From Paragyromitra xinjiangensis (taxonomy: Eukaryota > Ascomycota > Pezizomycetes > Pezizales > Discinaceae): a stretch of DNA of 64,000 bases. How positions within the stretch are numbered: position 1 is the stretch's first letter; each line of letters opens with the position of its first letter. The notes below the pieces were generated by a model. The model made no database searches, was not told the DNA's origin, and worked only from the letters and a program-made list of their open reading frames with translations. The stretch covers positions 558,001-622,000 of the forward strand of contig JBCAMK010000006.1 in assembly GCA_038503065.1 (NCBI GenBank), given 5' to 3'. Positions 11,340 through 22,310 of the stretch are shown here, one piece after another. Both the position numbers and the translations under genes were made by a program.

Positions 11340-11813
11340 TAACATCGTCATCAGAAGCTCACAGAAACCCTCCAATGCATCTACCCTACCGCCAACTCAC
11401 ACCCAACTATCTCAATCAAAGATGACACTTCTACCTTCTTCAAGATTCATCCTAGCCATTGGCCTCTCGCCTCCGCTCAAGGTTACCACTTTCACGTCAC
11501 CTTCCACACCACTTCTCCCCCCCAGCCAGTATCAAACGAAGATCCTCCCGAAATGGTGCTGCTTTCTATTTCATTCGGTTATAGCTCCCTAGTATTCACC
11601 AAATGCCCGAGCCCGATGCTGTATTCCGCGCCGCGAAATTCCATTCTTTCCAGGGTCGCGGCCAACCTTGAGATCATGATACCGCAAAATGACACACCTC
11701 TCATCCCGTTTCAGGCCGAATTGGGAACCACTGGGCTTGATCAAGATAAGCCGTTAGATCAGTTAGGGGCTGGGCTCACCCATCCGTTATGGTATACTCT
11801 TTTACCTCGTTAA
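11340..11813 (+). pseudogene. Decayed gene, paralogue copy 2
   Basis: This is the downstream copy of the pair. It keeps a longer open frame at its 3' end (MVLLSISFGYSSLVFTKCPS... to WYTLLPR) and shares the landmark order with copy 1. The landmark blocks of the two copies lie about 1.2 kb apart. The upstream part is frame-shifted relative to the 3' part. I do not recognise the protein. Confidence 0.6.
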
Positions 11814-13890
11814 AAAGGGATGTATAAACGTGGGATAGTGCACGGTATAGTTTTAAGGGATGTCAATACTCGTTGGCAGTGGGCAAGTTAGTGTTCCAAT
11901 GGACTTGGGTCACCCCCACATGAGAGCTTTGTTGAAATTTTCTTGATTATGTGGTCTATATTGTACGTTATCTTAAGGCAGTTATGAGGGAATCATCGGG
12001 AAATGTTGGGGTTCGGGGTCTTGGTGGCGAAGGACTTATTCATATCTCCTTTACCTCTATAGGTTTATTCCTCGTCGTGGTAGAGAGCTCAAGAAGGAGG
12101 TGCGGTTTCTATGCAGATTTCTGAGGGTTTCTTTCACAATATGAAACACGATTCTTGTATTTGGATAGCTGGGAGTTGATGTGGGGATTGACAGTGATCA
12201 CTGTAGATACGGAAGTGTCGTTGATTCTGTGGTATTATCACAGCGAGAAATACCTCGCTAATCAGGAAGGTATATTTCGTGTTGTCGAATTAATGCGATG
12301 CAACGATTCCTGTTACAGAAAATGATTATTTTTATAGCCCCGTTATGAAATGACTAGCTTTCACACAGAGACTTGTGAATGCTACTAAAGTCCCACATTG
12401 GTGTGGATTTGCGTTTTCACACTTTGAAAATATCCTTGGTCTTGTTGGAGTGGAGGCAACGGATTTCCAGCACCACGGCAGTTGTGGTTACAGTAACACG
12501 CCCAAGGTCACACACGATGTTGTAGTTACAGTGCCAAAAAGGGAGATGCGATTGGGACAGCATTTTTACAGTATTCCAAAAAATGCTGGATTAATTCCGT
12601 AGTGCTACGGGATTTATCAGCAAATGCAGCAGCGCTCCAGAATTAATACAACATTTTCTAAAAATACGGCAGTAGATCCACCCCGTTTTTTGGTACTGTA
12701 TCTCCTCAAGTAGAGTAGCCCCACTTCCCGCCTCTTTCCTATCGCGTTTCTGAAGAACAAATCCTGGACGTCGTGTATGTCCGCTTTAATAGTTGGTACA
12801 GTAACCCTCCAATCACTAATTAACGGATCAACCTCACCACCGATAATAGATGCTGAGAGTAATACTACTTTTACAGCAGGTGCCCCTGGTGGCGCGGCTA
12901 TTGGTATAGCGTACCAGCCACATCACGACCCATCACTCGCTTGTCAGATACTGTAGGCTTAACCAGTCACATGCTCTGCTTAGAAGTATTGTTATAGTGG
13001 GATTCAATTCGTTAAACCTCAGCGGTTAGAATTTATTGGTGGCCCTGAGATGGTTAATCATATTCATGGCTCCAGCTCCGATCGAGTGACATTCTAAGAT
13101 CGAGTGAGTTTTGGTGAACCGCCCTCGTTTTGCGCGGGGATATCCGGGCGGAGACTACTCGCCGCCTAGAGATTACCAGCGACGTTTATCAAAATAGAAA
13201 TGATATAAGTGAGAAAAGGGGAAGATGGGAGAACTGAGGTTAATTGTCTAGTATTGTAAGAATATGTGGGATACGATTGACTGACTAATTCATTAAACAC
13301 GTCCAACTACTTAAATCACGGGACTATAGAAACCAATAGCGCAACAATCCTGCTCTTCTATTACACTTTTCATCTGTCTTACATATATTCCCCGTCACAT
13401 TCCTGGTTGGCTGCAGTTACACAACAGGGTTGTACGACAGCATGCAAACGCAAGCCAAGCCAAGCCGACAAACCCTAACCCATATAACGATGCGTCCGTG
13501 CAGGTGAGATCTGTCTCAGCTTCGGTTATCTCCGCGATGGGTTCTGCACGATTTCTGTCGGGAGATCGTCCGATCCTCCTGCAGCCTTTACCCGGGGATC
13601 TGGAACCCGGTCACATCTTGACTGCCGGCCCTGCATATTGACCTCACTCACATCCCAACCGTGTCGGACCTGGGCCGTGTGTCACGTGTACTGGATGCAT
13701 AAGTGGTGAGCTGCATGGAGCTAATCGGTAATGATTTCTGCAGGGGAAATGGCTCGCTTGCTTCTGGGTGTCTGTTCCCTTGACAACTCTTGTGGGACAC
13801 GCGGGGCTCTGCTTTTAATTCCCAGCAGAGGTAATCTCAAGCATCTCTGTCTTCCTCGCTCGGAGTTATACCACTAGCAAAACTGATCGT
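11814..13890. other. Long intergenic region upstream of the 1057-aa gene
   Basis: No gene is supported over about 2 kb. It is AT-rich to about 12700 and mixed afterwards. Around 12470-12680 there are several partly complementary short words (for example GGATTAATTCCG against CAGAATTAATAC), so a decayed inverted-repeat element is possible but not clear. A (GCCAA)n-like AAGCCAAGCCAAGCC word is at 13451-13465. Confidence 0.4.
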
Positions 13891-14052
13891 GAGTTAGGGT
13901 TAGGTTTGGTTTGGTTCTCCACCGCCGGAGCTCAGTATCTCCTATCTTCCGCCTGAGGATTGAGAGCCTTTTGTGTCGTGAAGTACTTCTCCCGCTAGAC
14001 TCATTTTGAAGTAGACTTCCTATTTTTCTACTTTCTTCCATCCCCGCCCACC
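13891..14052 (+). promoter_or_regulatory. Likely promoter/leader of the 1057-aa gene
   Basis: A telobox-like GTTAGGGTTAGG lies at 13892-13903, and a pyrimidine-rich tract (CTATTTTTCTACTTTCTTCC, 14020-14039) directly precedes the CCACCATGG-like start (CCCACCATGGTC). CT-rich leaders and an A at -3 are common before fungal starts, so this supports the chosen ATG at 14053. Confidence 0.45.
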
Positions 14053-17000
14053 ATGGTCAACATAACCCACCGCCGAACCCCCCCCTCCCCGCGCTTCCTC
14101 ACCCAACGCCACGCCCAGCGCCTACTCTACGCTAAAACCACCTCTTCCAAACCACTCCCACTCCAACCCGGAGAAGAACAGCTCTACTCGTTCTACCTCC
14201 CCTCCCTCTCCGCCGGCTCCTACACCATCAAAACCAAACAAACCATCAACGCCCCTAACGCAGAACTAAAACTCACCGCCTCCCAACCCTTCAACGTTAT
14301 CACACCACAATACACCCTTCCGTCTGGTAGCATCCACTCAGTATACCCTCCCCAAGGCCACGGCGACACAGTAGAGACACTCCCACACGTAGTGCTCACA
14401 GATCCACATCTACCATGGGAGCGCGCAGCGAGCACACCGAAGGATGATGGGGATAGGAACCGGGTGCCGTGGCTGGCAGTGCTGGTGTTCACGCAGGAGG
14501 AGTTAAGGGTAGATCAGAACGTATGGGCGGGGGCAGGTCTACGGCCGGTGCAGCAGAGTACGGCGATGGCGGTGAATATGCCGTTATCGGATCTTGACAA
14601 AGTGAATTGTGTCACGCCGGTGAAGGGTAGAGACGGGGAGACAAAAGCGGATTTTATATTTCTGCGAAGCGGGTTATTCAATGCGTTGGTCACGAACCAT
14701 GCAGTGGGCGAGTCGCAGACGAAGTGTGATGTTTCGCAATACAAGTGGCTTGCGCATGTGCGTAGTGTGAATACGGAGGGGATGGCGAGTAGTGGGGTTG
14801 GGGGTGATATCGGCGTGTTTAGTATCATCGTGTCTCATCGTGTTGGGCCACTCGATATTACGCAGCCGACGTCGGTGGTGGTGCATTTAGTGAGTATTGA
14901 GGGTGTTGAGGAGATGGCGTTCCCGGTGGCGGATGGGTTGGTTGGGTTGTGTAGCTTGCATAGTTGGTCTTATACGTGTTTGCCTGCTAGCTCACTCAAT
15001 GTCTCTGATGCGTTTCGGCATCTTGGTGGGACGCTGGATGTACTCAGGCCTAATAACATGATTAAGCGGCTTATGGAGCCGAGTCAACCGGTTGAGGCGA
15101 GGCGTATCGTCGAGAGGATGAAGGATGGGTATACGCTCACCAAGTACCGGACGCAGACGGGCGAAGTTTGTGCTGCGTTGTTCCGGGGGCCGTTCTCGCC
15201 GACGGTTGTGAGCCGTGAGGAGAAGCCGTTGAGTCATTACGGTACTGATCTACAGGTGATGGATAGGAAGCTTGGGGTAATGGATATCACGTATAGTGTA
15301 GCGTGGCAGCTGGGAAAGACGCTGGCGTTGGCGGATCAGAGCTTTACAACGGCGTTGGGGAGGGTTAGGACCCAGATTCACGGGGAGACGATGCAGAGTG
15401 TGAAAGCGGAGGTGTTGCGGGCAGTGGGGAGGTTCAAGAGTCGTGATGAGACGCTGAGGGGGTTGCCAGATGCTATGGAGAACCTGAATAATCTCCCTCG
15501 GGAGTGTCTGGTTCGTGGCCCAGTGACGCGGTGGAGAAGAGAGGAAGGAGAAATATTGAACCTCGCATTTGACAGCGACCTGGTCAACCCGCGGTTCGAT
15601 GAGCATGCGAAAGCAGCGGCAACGAGACTGGCGAGTTCAATGGAGGGCGGCTTGTATAATGAGCTGAACACACATACCAGCGCGGACTGGATGGTCGTGT
15701 TCTCCTGGGTGCTAGACCGCATGTATCTCATCGGGATTCCAGCACACTATCTCATCCCAGATCCCTCTCACCTACCTCTCGAAAGCCTACGGTTCTTCCA
15801 TATCGATGCGAACTGGGTAGATGCTCTAATCGACGGCGCGCTCAGCGTCGCGAACCATGTCGATAGAGACGACGATCAAGTCCGCAGGAGTATCAAGGTC
15901 GTGATAAACGAATATTTGAACACGCCTCTTGCCGGCCTCTCATACCCCCCGCAGGTCCCAACCCACGGCTTTCTCCTCCGCTCAGAATTATGCACGAAAT
16001 ATCCCGACCTCATCGTCGATGCCCCCACCGCTAACCAAAGAGCCCCGATACTCCGGCAAGAATATATCGATGAAAGCGTCATGCTCGCGCTCTTCGACCG
16101 CGTCCCCGGAAGTGATACATTCGATAGATTAATCTTTCGCCAGCCCCCACACCAGCAGTCCTTTGCTGCCGGCAAGAAACTCGACATAGACCATATTGAG
16201 ACTGCATATAAGCACGTCTACACCATCCTGGACCCGCCAACTGATGACACGAGAAAGCTCCCCATCAACTATAAGAAATACCAGCGTACTGATCTTTCTG
16301 CGAACTTCATCTGGGGGGAGGGGAACGAAATACGCACGCTGAAACTACCAGGATGGGCGCAGGACGTGTATAAAACCATCCATGACGGGATGCCGCAAGG
16401 GCAGTTTACGGACGACGTACCAACTGCCGCGCTAGTAGGTATACAGTTAAACAATCCTATGGACTTCCTCGAGATCCTATTGAAGCCGCGAGAGCCAATA
16501 AATCAGCTCGGCGACAGCGGGCCGCGCACACTTTTAATGCTTGAGCCGCGTCTCAAGCGGGCTCCTAAAGCCACGACAATAGCGTCCCCCACTCGCGGTC
16601 CTTCGGATGAAGAATTCTCCGCGCTTCTCCCAGCACCGGGGGACCGTACTCGCGTAGCTCAGTTCTCCCGGGTGGCGGGACAGCCGCCGCATGTCCGCGC
16701 CCTCACGACTGTGGCTTCTGATGACCTCGAAGCCTTACGCTACCCGGCTACCTCACCGAAGTTCACCTACAATATCTACAGCATTGGGTCTGATGCGGTG
16801 ATTATGTATCCTGGTCTTCAACAGGACCTCATCTTCTCCATCGTCCTTAAGCCCGGCACAGGAGCCCAATTCGAGCTCGCGGAGATCGATATCTTCGTCT
16901 GCATGGGCGAGATCACGGAAAAACGCATGAACCTGATCACCTCGTATCGAGGCACAAGAGCGAATATGCTGAGTAATTTGAGGTTCAATGTGATCCCGAC

Positions 17001-17226
17001 GAACGATACTAGTAATAGGTTGGTGTTGAAATTGTTACCGAGGAGTACGGAGGGGTGGGTGGCGGTTAGTGTATTGACGGAGATGAGCTTTGTGTTGAAT
17101 GGGGTTGTGGTGAATGATTATGGGAGGGATGTGGAGTTGGAGGTGGCGGTGGTCGAGAGGTATTATTCGAGTCAGGATATTTCTACGAGATTTAAGGTTA
17201 GGATGGTGGGTTCTACTAGCTCTTAG
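14053..17226 (+). CDS. Large conserved-looking hypothetical protein, 1057 aa, single exon
   Basis: This is one uninterrupted frame of 1057 codons with a good start context (CCACCATGG). I do not recognise a catalytic domain. It has no signal peptide or membrane segment. The N-terminal third looks like beta-rich sandwich modules (AGSYTIKTKQTI, PHVVLTDPHLPWER, VPWLAVLVFTQEEL, GVFSIIVSHRVG). The central part is helical (DWMVVFSWVLDRMYLIGIPAHYLIP). The C-terminal part is again beta-rich (YNIYSIGSDAVIMYPGLQQDLIFSIVL in order, then EMSFVLNGVVVNDYGRDVEL). A structural or carbohydrate/virulence-type surface role cannot be told from sequence. Oddly, third-position bias flips along the gene: C-rich at the start, G-rich from about 14.4 to 15.55 kb, C-rich to about 16.96 kb, then G/T-rich. 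The frame stays open throughout, so the gene is real and probably functional. Confidence 0.75.
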   Translation: MVNITHRRTPPSPRFLTQRHAQRLLYAKTTSSKPLPLQPGEEQLYSFYLPSLSAGSYTIKTKQTINAPNAELKLTASQPFNVITPQYTLPSGSIHSVYPPQGHGDTVETLPHVVLTDPHLPWERAASTPKDDGDRNRVPWLAVLVFTQEELRVDQNVWAGAGLRPVQQSTAMAVNMPLSDLDKVNCVTPVKGRDGETKADFIFLRSGLFNALVTNHAVGESQTKCDVSQYKWLAHVRSVNTEGMASSGVGGDIGVFSIIVSHRVGPLDITQPTSVVVHLVSIEGVEEMAFPVADGLVGLCSLHSWSYTCLPASSLNVSDAFRHLGGTLDVLRPNNMIKRLMEPSQPVEARRIVERMKDGYTLTKYRTQTGEVCAALFRGPFSPTVVSREEKPLSHYGTDLQVMDRKLGVMDITYSVAWQLGKTLALADQSFTTALGRVRTQIHGETMQSVKAEVLRAVGRFKSRDETLRGLPDAMENLNNLPRECLVRGPVTRWRREEGEILNLAFDSDLVNPRFDEHAKAAATRLASSMEGGLYNELNTHTSADWMVVFSWVLDRMYLIGIPAHYLIPDPSHLPLESLRFFHIDANWVDALIDGALSVANHVDRDDDQVRRSIKVVINEYLNTPLAGLSYPPQVPTHGFLLRSELCTKYPDLIVDAPTANQRAPILRQEYIDESVMLALFDRVPGSDTFDRLIFRQPPHQQSFAAGKKLDIDHIETAYKHVYTILDPPTDDTRKLPINYKKYQRTDLSANFIWGEGNEIRTLKLPGWAQDVYKTIHDGMPQGQFTDDVPTAALVGIQLNNPMDFLEILLKPREPINQLGDSGPRTLLMLEPRLKRAPKATTIASPTRGPSDEEFSALLPAPGDRTRVAQFSRVAGQPPHVRALTTVASDDLEALRYPATSPKFTYNIYSIGSDAVIMYPGLQQDLIFSIVLKPGTGAQFELAEIDIFVCMGEITEKRMNLITSYRGTRANMLSNLRFNVIPTNDTSNRLVLKLLPRSTEGWVAVSVLTEMSFVLNGVVVNDYGRDVELEVAVVERYYSSQDISTRFKVRMVGSTSS

Positions 17227-17628
17227 GTGTTTTTTTTTTGTGTTTGGTTATTTTGTGCTCTCTTGTGAATAGGAAATTAAGTTATGATGTTTTTTATATT
17301 ATGTGGTACAGGTTAGGAATTATTTGGTTGTGTTGTATAGTGCTTCAGGTCATGTGGCTAGTTTGTGGCAGTACAGGATATTAACGTAGCTCCTATGCTA
17401 GGCATAGTAAGCTTTGCAAAAATTAGCTGAACATTTTTTAGATTACGCTCGGATTTAGGTAAAGGTTGGAGTGGGTGGGAGAGTGCTAGTACCACCTATG
17501 GCAGGTCATTTGTATGAGAGTGCAGAAAAGAATTTAGGCGAGGTAAGGCTGGGTAACAGAAGTGGGAAAACATTGAAGGGCTGATTTTGAGTTCTTAAGC
17601 TTCAAGTTCTGAGTAAACACAGCATAGG
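17227..17628. other. 3' flank of the 1057-aa gene
   Basis: T-rich sequence follows the stop (GTTTTTTTTTTGTGTTTGG) and is a plausible 3' end region. No gene is seen. Confidence 0.4.
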
Positions 17629-18113
17629 ATGCAACCCAAAATCCACCCTTGCCCAGCAAAGGGCTGCACCTACATCTTTACCTCTAGGAAGGGTGTTAGG
17701 GAGCATGTTAAGTGAGGATATGACCACCTTATGGTTATTATAGACTACATGCAAAACCCAAGCAAATACCCCAATGGGCTATTGGCACCAACTGAAGGAA
17801 GACATTGTGCAAAATATAGTGAGGCACATTGGATGGCATGGCAGGCCTATAGTAAGTATATAAGGGGCAAAAATTAGTATAATTATTAATAAATCTAGAT
17901 GAACCAAAACCTTCTAAAACCGAGAGACAAAAAATAGCAGCAAAGAAGTACAGGGAATTACATAAGGAGGAAACACAAAACCAGGTAAAATTAAGCAAAT
18001 TGAGAGCTAAAATTAAAAAATTGGAGCTTGAGGAAAAGGAAATAGAAGATGAAGCACAAAAACAATTTGGGGAATGGAGAAAAAGAAAAAAATCAAGAAA
18101 ATTAAATTTGTAA
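17629..18113 (+). pseudogene. Relic of a C2H2 zinc-finger/coiled-coil protein gene
   Basis: From ATG 17629 the frame reads a zinc-finger-like CPAKGCTYIFTSRKGVREH. A TGA stop comes two codons after this histidine, and then more coding-like sequence follows (PNGLLAPTEGRHCAKYSEAH). After a frame change, 17883-18113 is open for 76 codons and reads a strongly charged helix (RQKIAAKKYRELHKEE, then KLRAKIKKLELEEKEIEDE). It ends in TAA. It looks like a decayed gene, perhaps of a transposon. Insertion NA-2 lies 143 bp downstream. Confidence 0.5.
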
Positions 18114-18762
18114 TAAATAGGATTTAAGTATACAGTCTAAATAGAGCCAAGTAATCTCGGAATGGAAATCATCAATCGGCTGATGGAATTGTACAGCCAT
18201 AATTGCAACTTTAAAAGAACTTAAAGCTTGGCTCTGTCATGCATTGAGGGAGGTTGCATCAGAAAAAAAAAAATTCCGCCCAATAGGTACATATTCCACC
18301 CAACCGCCTGACGCACCTGAGTGACACTAGGTGCCTGCTGCGCTTCCCCCTGGCGCCGCTTGCTTCCTGCAGCGCTTCCGGGCAACCTCCTACCATCCGG
18401 CAGTGCTGGGCGGCAGCCTGAGTACTTAGCAAATTTTCGATCAAATTTTGCTAAGTCCCTGAAAACTCGGGACTTAGCAAAATTCACTTTGTCTCCTGCC
18501 AGGCACTGGCACTTAGCGATTTTCAAAAATCTGGAGGTCGCTTAGTCATCACTCTGTGGTCGCTTAGTCATCACTTTGTAGTCGCCAAGTCATCACTTAG
18601 TCGTCGCCAAAGCAACACCTAGTAAGACACCAATCTCCACCTCCCCCTATTCCCTCCTGTCCTTCCTACTTTTGCTTCCCCCTATTCCCTCCCACCCATT
18701 CCCTACCTCGCTGTACCATAGTACTTTGCTAACATGGTGACTTTTAGGCTAGAAGTACTAAG

Positions 18763-19310
18763 TGTAACGACCATGTTGCTCACAATCATTGTACAACATT
18801 AAGTCGAGAATATGACAGTCCCGTAACATGGTTTTTGTTACTCAAGCGTCAATCGATCCTCGTGTTTCAACTCACTTTGTCGTTGCCTTTAGTGTAGACA
18901 TTCTATAAGTGTTGTCGTAGTTGAGTAAGGACTTCAATTTATAACTTAGAAGATTACGTACAGAACCAAACTAACTATCTACTCGACCTCTCTTATATAG
19001 AGATTGATACATGACCTTTTGTACTCCTCCTACGCAATACCATTGCGTAGTCCTTGACGCGTTCATTAGCTATGACTCTATGCCTATGCAAGCTCTTGCG
19101 TAGTCATGACTCAGTACATGATGTCATAAGAAATCCAACTGCGTAATACATTGCGCGTCCTCTCGTCATGATCTTCATGACGCAATACATGATGTTCCTT
19201 CGTCGCAATACATGACCTAGTTTCTCCCTCCGTTAGGTAGTTTCTCCCTCCATTAGTTTCCTTCATGACATAATAGACGAAACAAAAGTACTAAATCAAG
19301 ATTCGTGACA
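18763..19310 (-). mobile_element. Solo LTR (family L1), 548 bp, in NA-2
   Basis: The sequence begins TGTAACGACC and ends ATTCGTGACA. It is flanked by the 5-bp duplication CTAAG (18758-18762 and 19311-19315). Its reverse complement carries a TATA-like CTCTATATAAGAG. It shares a long block (CATGACGCAATACATGA and neighbours) with the plus-strand copy at 23394-23919. No internal region is present, so this is a solo LTR left by recombination. Confidence 0.9.
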
Positions 19311-19395
19311 CTAAGCTCTGCCTGCAAAAAACCTCCTAGGTAACGTCTCGCTTCCGTTTATATGATTGACACTGATATGTCTCCTAGACTCACTT

Positions 19396-19687
19396 TGATC
19401 CGCTGCTTCAGCTTCCTCCGCCTCCGCTGGCTGCTTGCTTCCGCCTAAGCGAGCTCAGCAAGCAGCTCAATTCGCTGCCTGAGCTTCCGCTGCCTCCTGG
19501 AGGTCGTCGATCTGCTGCCTAAGCTTCCTCCGCTTCTGCCATATGGTCAATTTGCCGCCTGAGCTTCTTGCGCCTGCGCCAATAGGTCAATTTGCTGCCT
19601 GAGCTTCCGCTGCCTGCGCCATATGGTCTATTCGCTGCTGCAGCTTCCTCCACTTCCACCATATGGTCAATTCTCTGCCTGAGCTTC
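19396..19687 (-). repeat. 40-bp minisatellite, first part, split by NA-3
   Basis: Diverged 40-bp units (reverse of GCGAATCGACCATATGGCGC...) fill this stretch. NA-3 entered the array: the unit broken at 19687 resumes at 22928, where GAGCTTC and CGCTGCC rejoin. Confidence 0.8.
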
Positions 19688-19727
19688 CATCAGCAAAAAT
19701 TGATAAAGCCGCCCCGGCCACCTGGAG

Positions 19728-21455
19728 CATCAGCAAAACCGATTCTCGGCTCGCGGGCGCTCCCGGACCCTCATGGACGGCGCGGACCAGATGGAGGCAA
19801 GTGCCAGTCCATGGAACAGCCATATCCCAAGGACCCTTGCACACAGTTCCCGGACCACACACCACTTCTCACGGACTCTCATGGACCTCCCTGGACTACC
19901 TACCATAGATGGCAGACCTTCCTGGAGCTGTATCAATTCCTGTGGACCACACTGTCGCTTGTAGGTCGCTTATAGGGTGGCTGTGGGCCGCCAATAACAC
20001 TACTACTAGGGGTACACGAATGTTCATGATTATTGGTATCAATTTGGCTACGTATATTGAAAAGCTACACTATAGGATCTCTATGTACAAAATCAAGCAG
20101 TCGCCACTAGAGGCAACCCCCCCCCGCACTAAACCCGCCTGTGCCTAAATCAATTGTTTGGTCTGCTATTCAGCAGTTGTTTCAGGCGCTGGCACGCAGT
20201 CGATTCGGAGTCTATTCAGCAGTCAATTGAGCAGTCAATTCGGCAGGATTCGGAGGCTTAGAAACTGCCGATTCAGAGTCAATTCGGCAGTCAATTCAGC
20301 AGGATTCAGAGGCTTAGAAACAGCTGATTCGGAGTCTATTCGGGAGCCTATTCAGCAGGATTCGGAGTCTATTCAGGAGCCTATTCGGAGCCTATTCGGG
20401 AGTCGATTCGGAGTCTATTGAGCAGTCAATTCAGCGGGATTCGGAGGCTTAGAAACAGCCGATTCGGAGTCTATTCGGCAGTCAATTCAGCAGGATTCGG
20501 AGGCTCAGAAACAGCCGATTCGGAGTCCATTCGGAGTCTATTTAGGAGCCTATTCAGCAGTCAATTCAGCAGTCAATTCGGAGCCTATTCGGGAGTCGAT
20601 TCGGAGTCTATTCAGGAGTCAATTCAGCAATCAATTCGGAGGCTTAGAAACAGCCGATTCGGAGGCTGCTCGGGAGGCTCTCACGCAGTCGATTCAGCAG
20701 GCTGTGGAAGCGAGCGAGGTCTGCTGCTGAAGGGGTCTGCGGCTGAAGGGGTCCGACCAAGTGAGGTCCGATGTAATAGGGTCCTATGTATGCTGTCAAC
20801 GATGTCCGAATGTATGTGGGATGTGGGAACTGAAGTCACGATGTTAGCTAAGTTCATGTAAATGCAAAGTAGGGAGGGAAGGGCAATAGGGGGTGTGGGT
20901 GTGAATGGGTGTGGATGGGTGGGAGTTGGAGAATAGGGGTAACGTGGCAACGGTAGGGTACGGGTGGCAGCAAAAGGCATTCGCCAAAAATTCGCTAAAT
21001 CCCTAAGGTCAGGGTTATTCATTGTCGCTTGCAAGCGAGGTCCGAGTCCTGCGATCTCCTGTCAGCGGGGTGCGCAATTCGGGGGTCTAATAGAGGGCAG
21101 GTACGTGCCTCAGGGCGCTGGTGGAGTGGAGGTACGCACTTCAGCGGTATCCAGAGAGCACCATGGACCTAGAAAAGCGAACCCTGATTGGCATCGGAGA
21201 TGGGTACGAAACTCCAGAGAGGACCACGGACCATGAAGCTGAGCTCCAGGAGCTCCAGGAAGGTCCATGGCCATGCAAACGAGGTCCATGGGGTGTGCTG
21301 GAGCACAGTCCCTCATTCCTGCAGGTACCAGGGTGCACCACAACACGGATGGTTGATCCAGTTGCGCTCAGGACCCTCCCACACCAACGCTCAGACATCC
21401 TGGAAGATGCAGGACCTGGAAGCGCAAACCTGGATCAAAATCAGTTTTGCTGATG
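19728..21455 (+). mobile_element. Non-autonomous CATCAG-family element NA-4 (B type), nested in NA-3
   Basis: The ends are CATCAGCAAAACCGATTC and GAATC-like ...AATCAGTTTTGCTGATG, with the 2-bp duplication AG (19726-19727 and 21456-21457). NA-3's sequence continues cleanly on both sides (CCACCTGGAG/GTC). The 1728-bp body differs from NA-1/2/3: it holds a 12-bp minisatellite (units like TATTCAGGAGTC, about 20190-20690) and is a close relative of the truncated copy at 61271. There is no transposase. Confidence 0.85.
20190..20690 (+). repeat. 12-15-bp minisatellite of B-type elements
   Basis: Units of the form (T/A)ATTC(A/G)G(G/C)AGTC recur, broken by occasional GGATTCGGAGGCTTAGAAAC modules. Stops are rare, so spurious frames run through it. 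Its peptide would be repeats such as ESIQ or SLFR. I see no sign that it is a gene. Confidence 0.8.
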
Positions 21456-21792
21456 AGGTCTAGGCGGTCGGGCGGAATGTTACCCTTCTGTTAGGTTGCT
21501 GCAGAACCTCGGCGCGCCTGGGAGGCATGGTTTCTAGACCTTTGACCGCCTGGAGGAGGTTGTTTCCTCCTGTGGCAAGTGGTGTAGTGGGCTGCTTCTG
21601 GGTGTGGGTGGTCCCTCGCTGCCGCAGAATTTTGGCAGCAGTTCGCCCTGTAGAATGGATTTACACAGTATGCTTGTAGGGCCTGGATATTCGAGAATCA
21701 CTTGTGTGGAACCAATATCATTGACAATTGCTTTATTCTATCTATCTATATATCTATGTACAAATATCGGGGGCGGGGCTAAACTAGCTTTT

Positions 21793-22310
21793 GTGGAAGC
21801 TGCAGCAGCGGATCGACGACCTGCCAGAGGCAGGCAGCGAATTGACCATGTGGCGGGGGCGGCGGAACCTCAGGCAGTGAATCAACCTATTGGCTCAGGC
21901 TCAGGCTCAGGCAGCGAATCGACCATATGGCGGAGGCAGCGGAGGCAGCTGCATCGAATCGATCAATTGACTGAGGCAGCGGAAGCTCAGGCAGCAAATT
22001 GACCTATTGGCGCAGGCAGCAGAGGCGGCTGCAGCGAATCGACCATGTGGCGCAGGCAGCGGAAGCTCAGGAAGCGAATCGACTATATGGCGGAGGCGGA
22101 GGAAGCTCAGACAGCAGATTGAAGACCTCCAGGAGGCGGCGGAAGCTCTGGTAGCGAATCGACCTATTGGCGCAGGCGCAGGCTCAGGCTCAGGCTCAGG
22201 CAGCGAATCGACCATATGGCAGAGGCAGCAGAGGCTGCTGCAGCGAATCGATCAATTGACTGAGGCAGCGGAAGCTCAGGCAGCGGATCGATCAGCCAAT
22301 TGAGCCGCCT
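21793..22310 (+). repeat. 40-bp minisatellite within NA-3
   Basis: About a dozen units similar to GCAGCGAATCGACCATATGG plus a GGCG/GCAGCGGAAGCTCAG half. The array is preceded by a TCTATCTATATATC tract and followed by the CCTCCTGAGCTCGCTTAGGCGG module common to all A-type copies. Confidence 0.8.
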
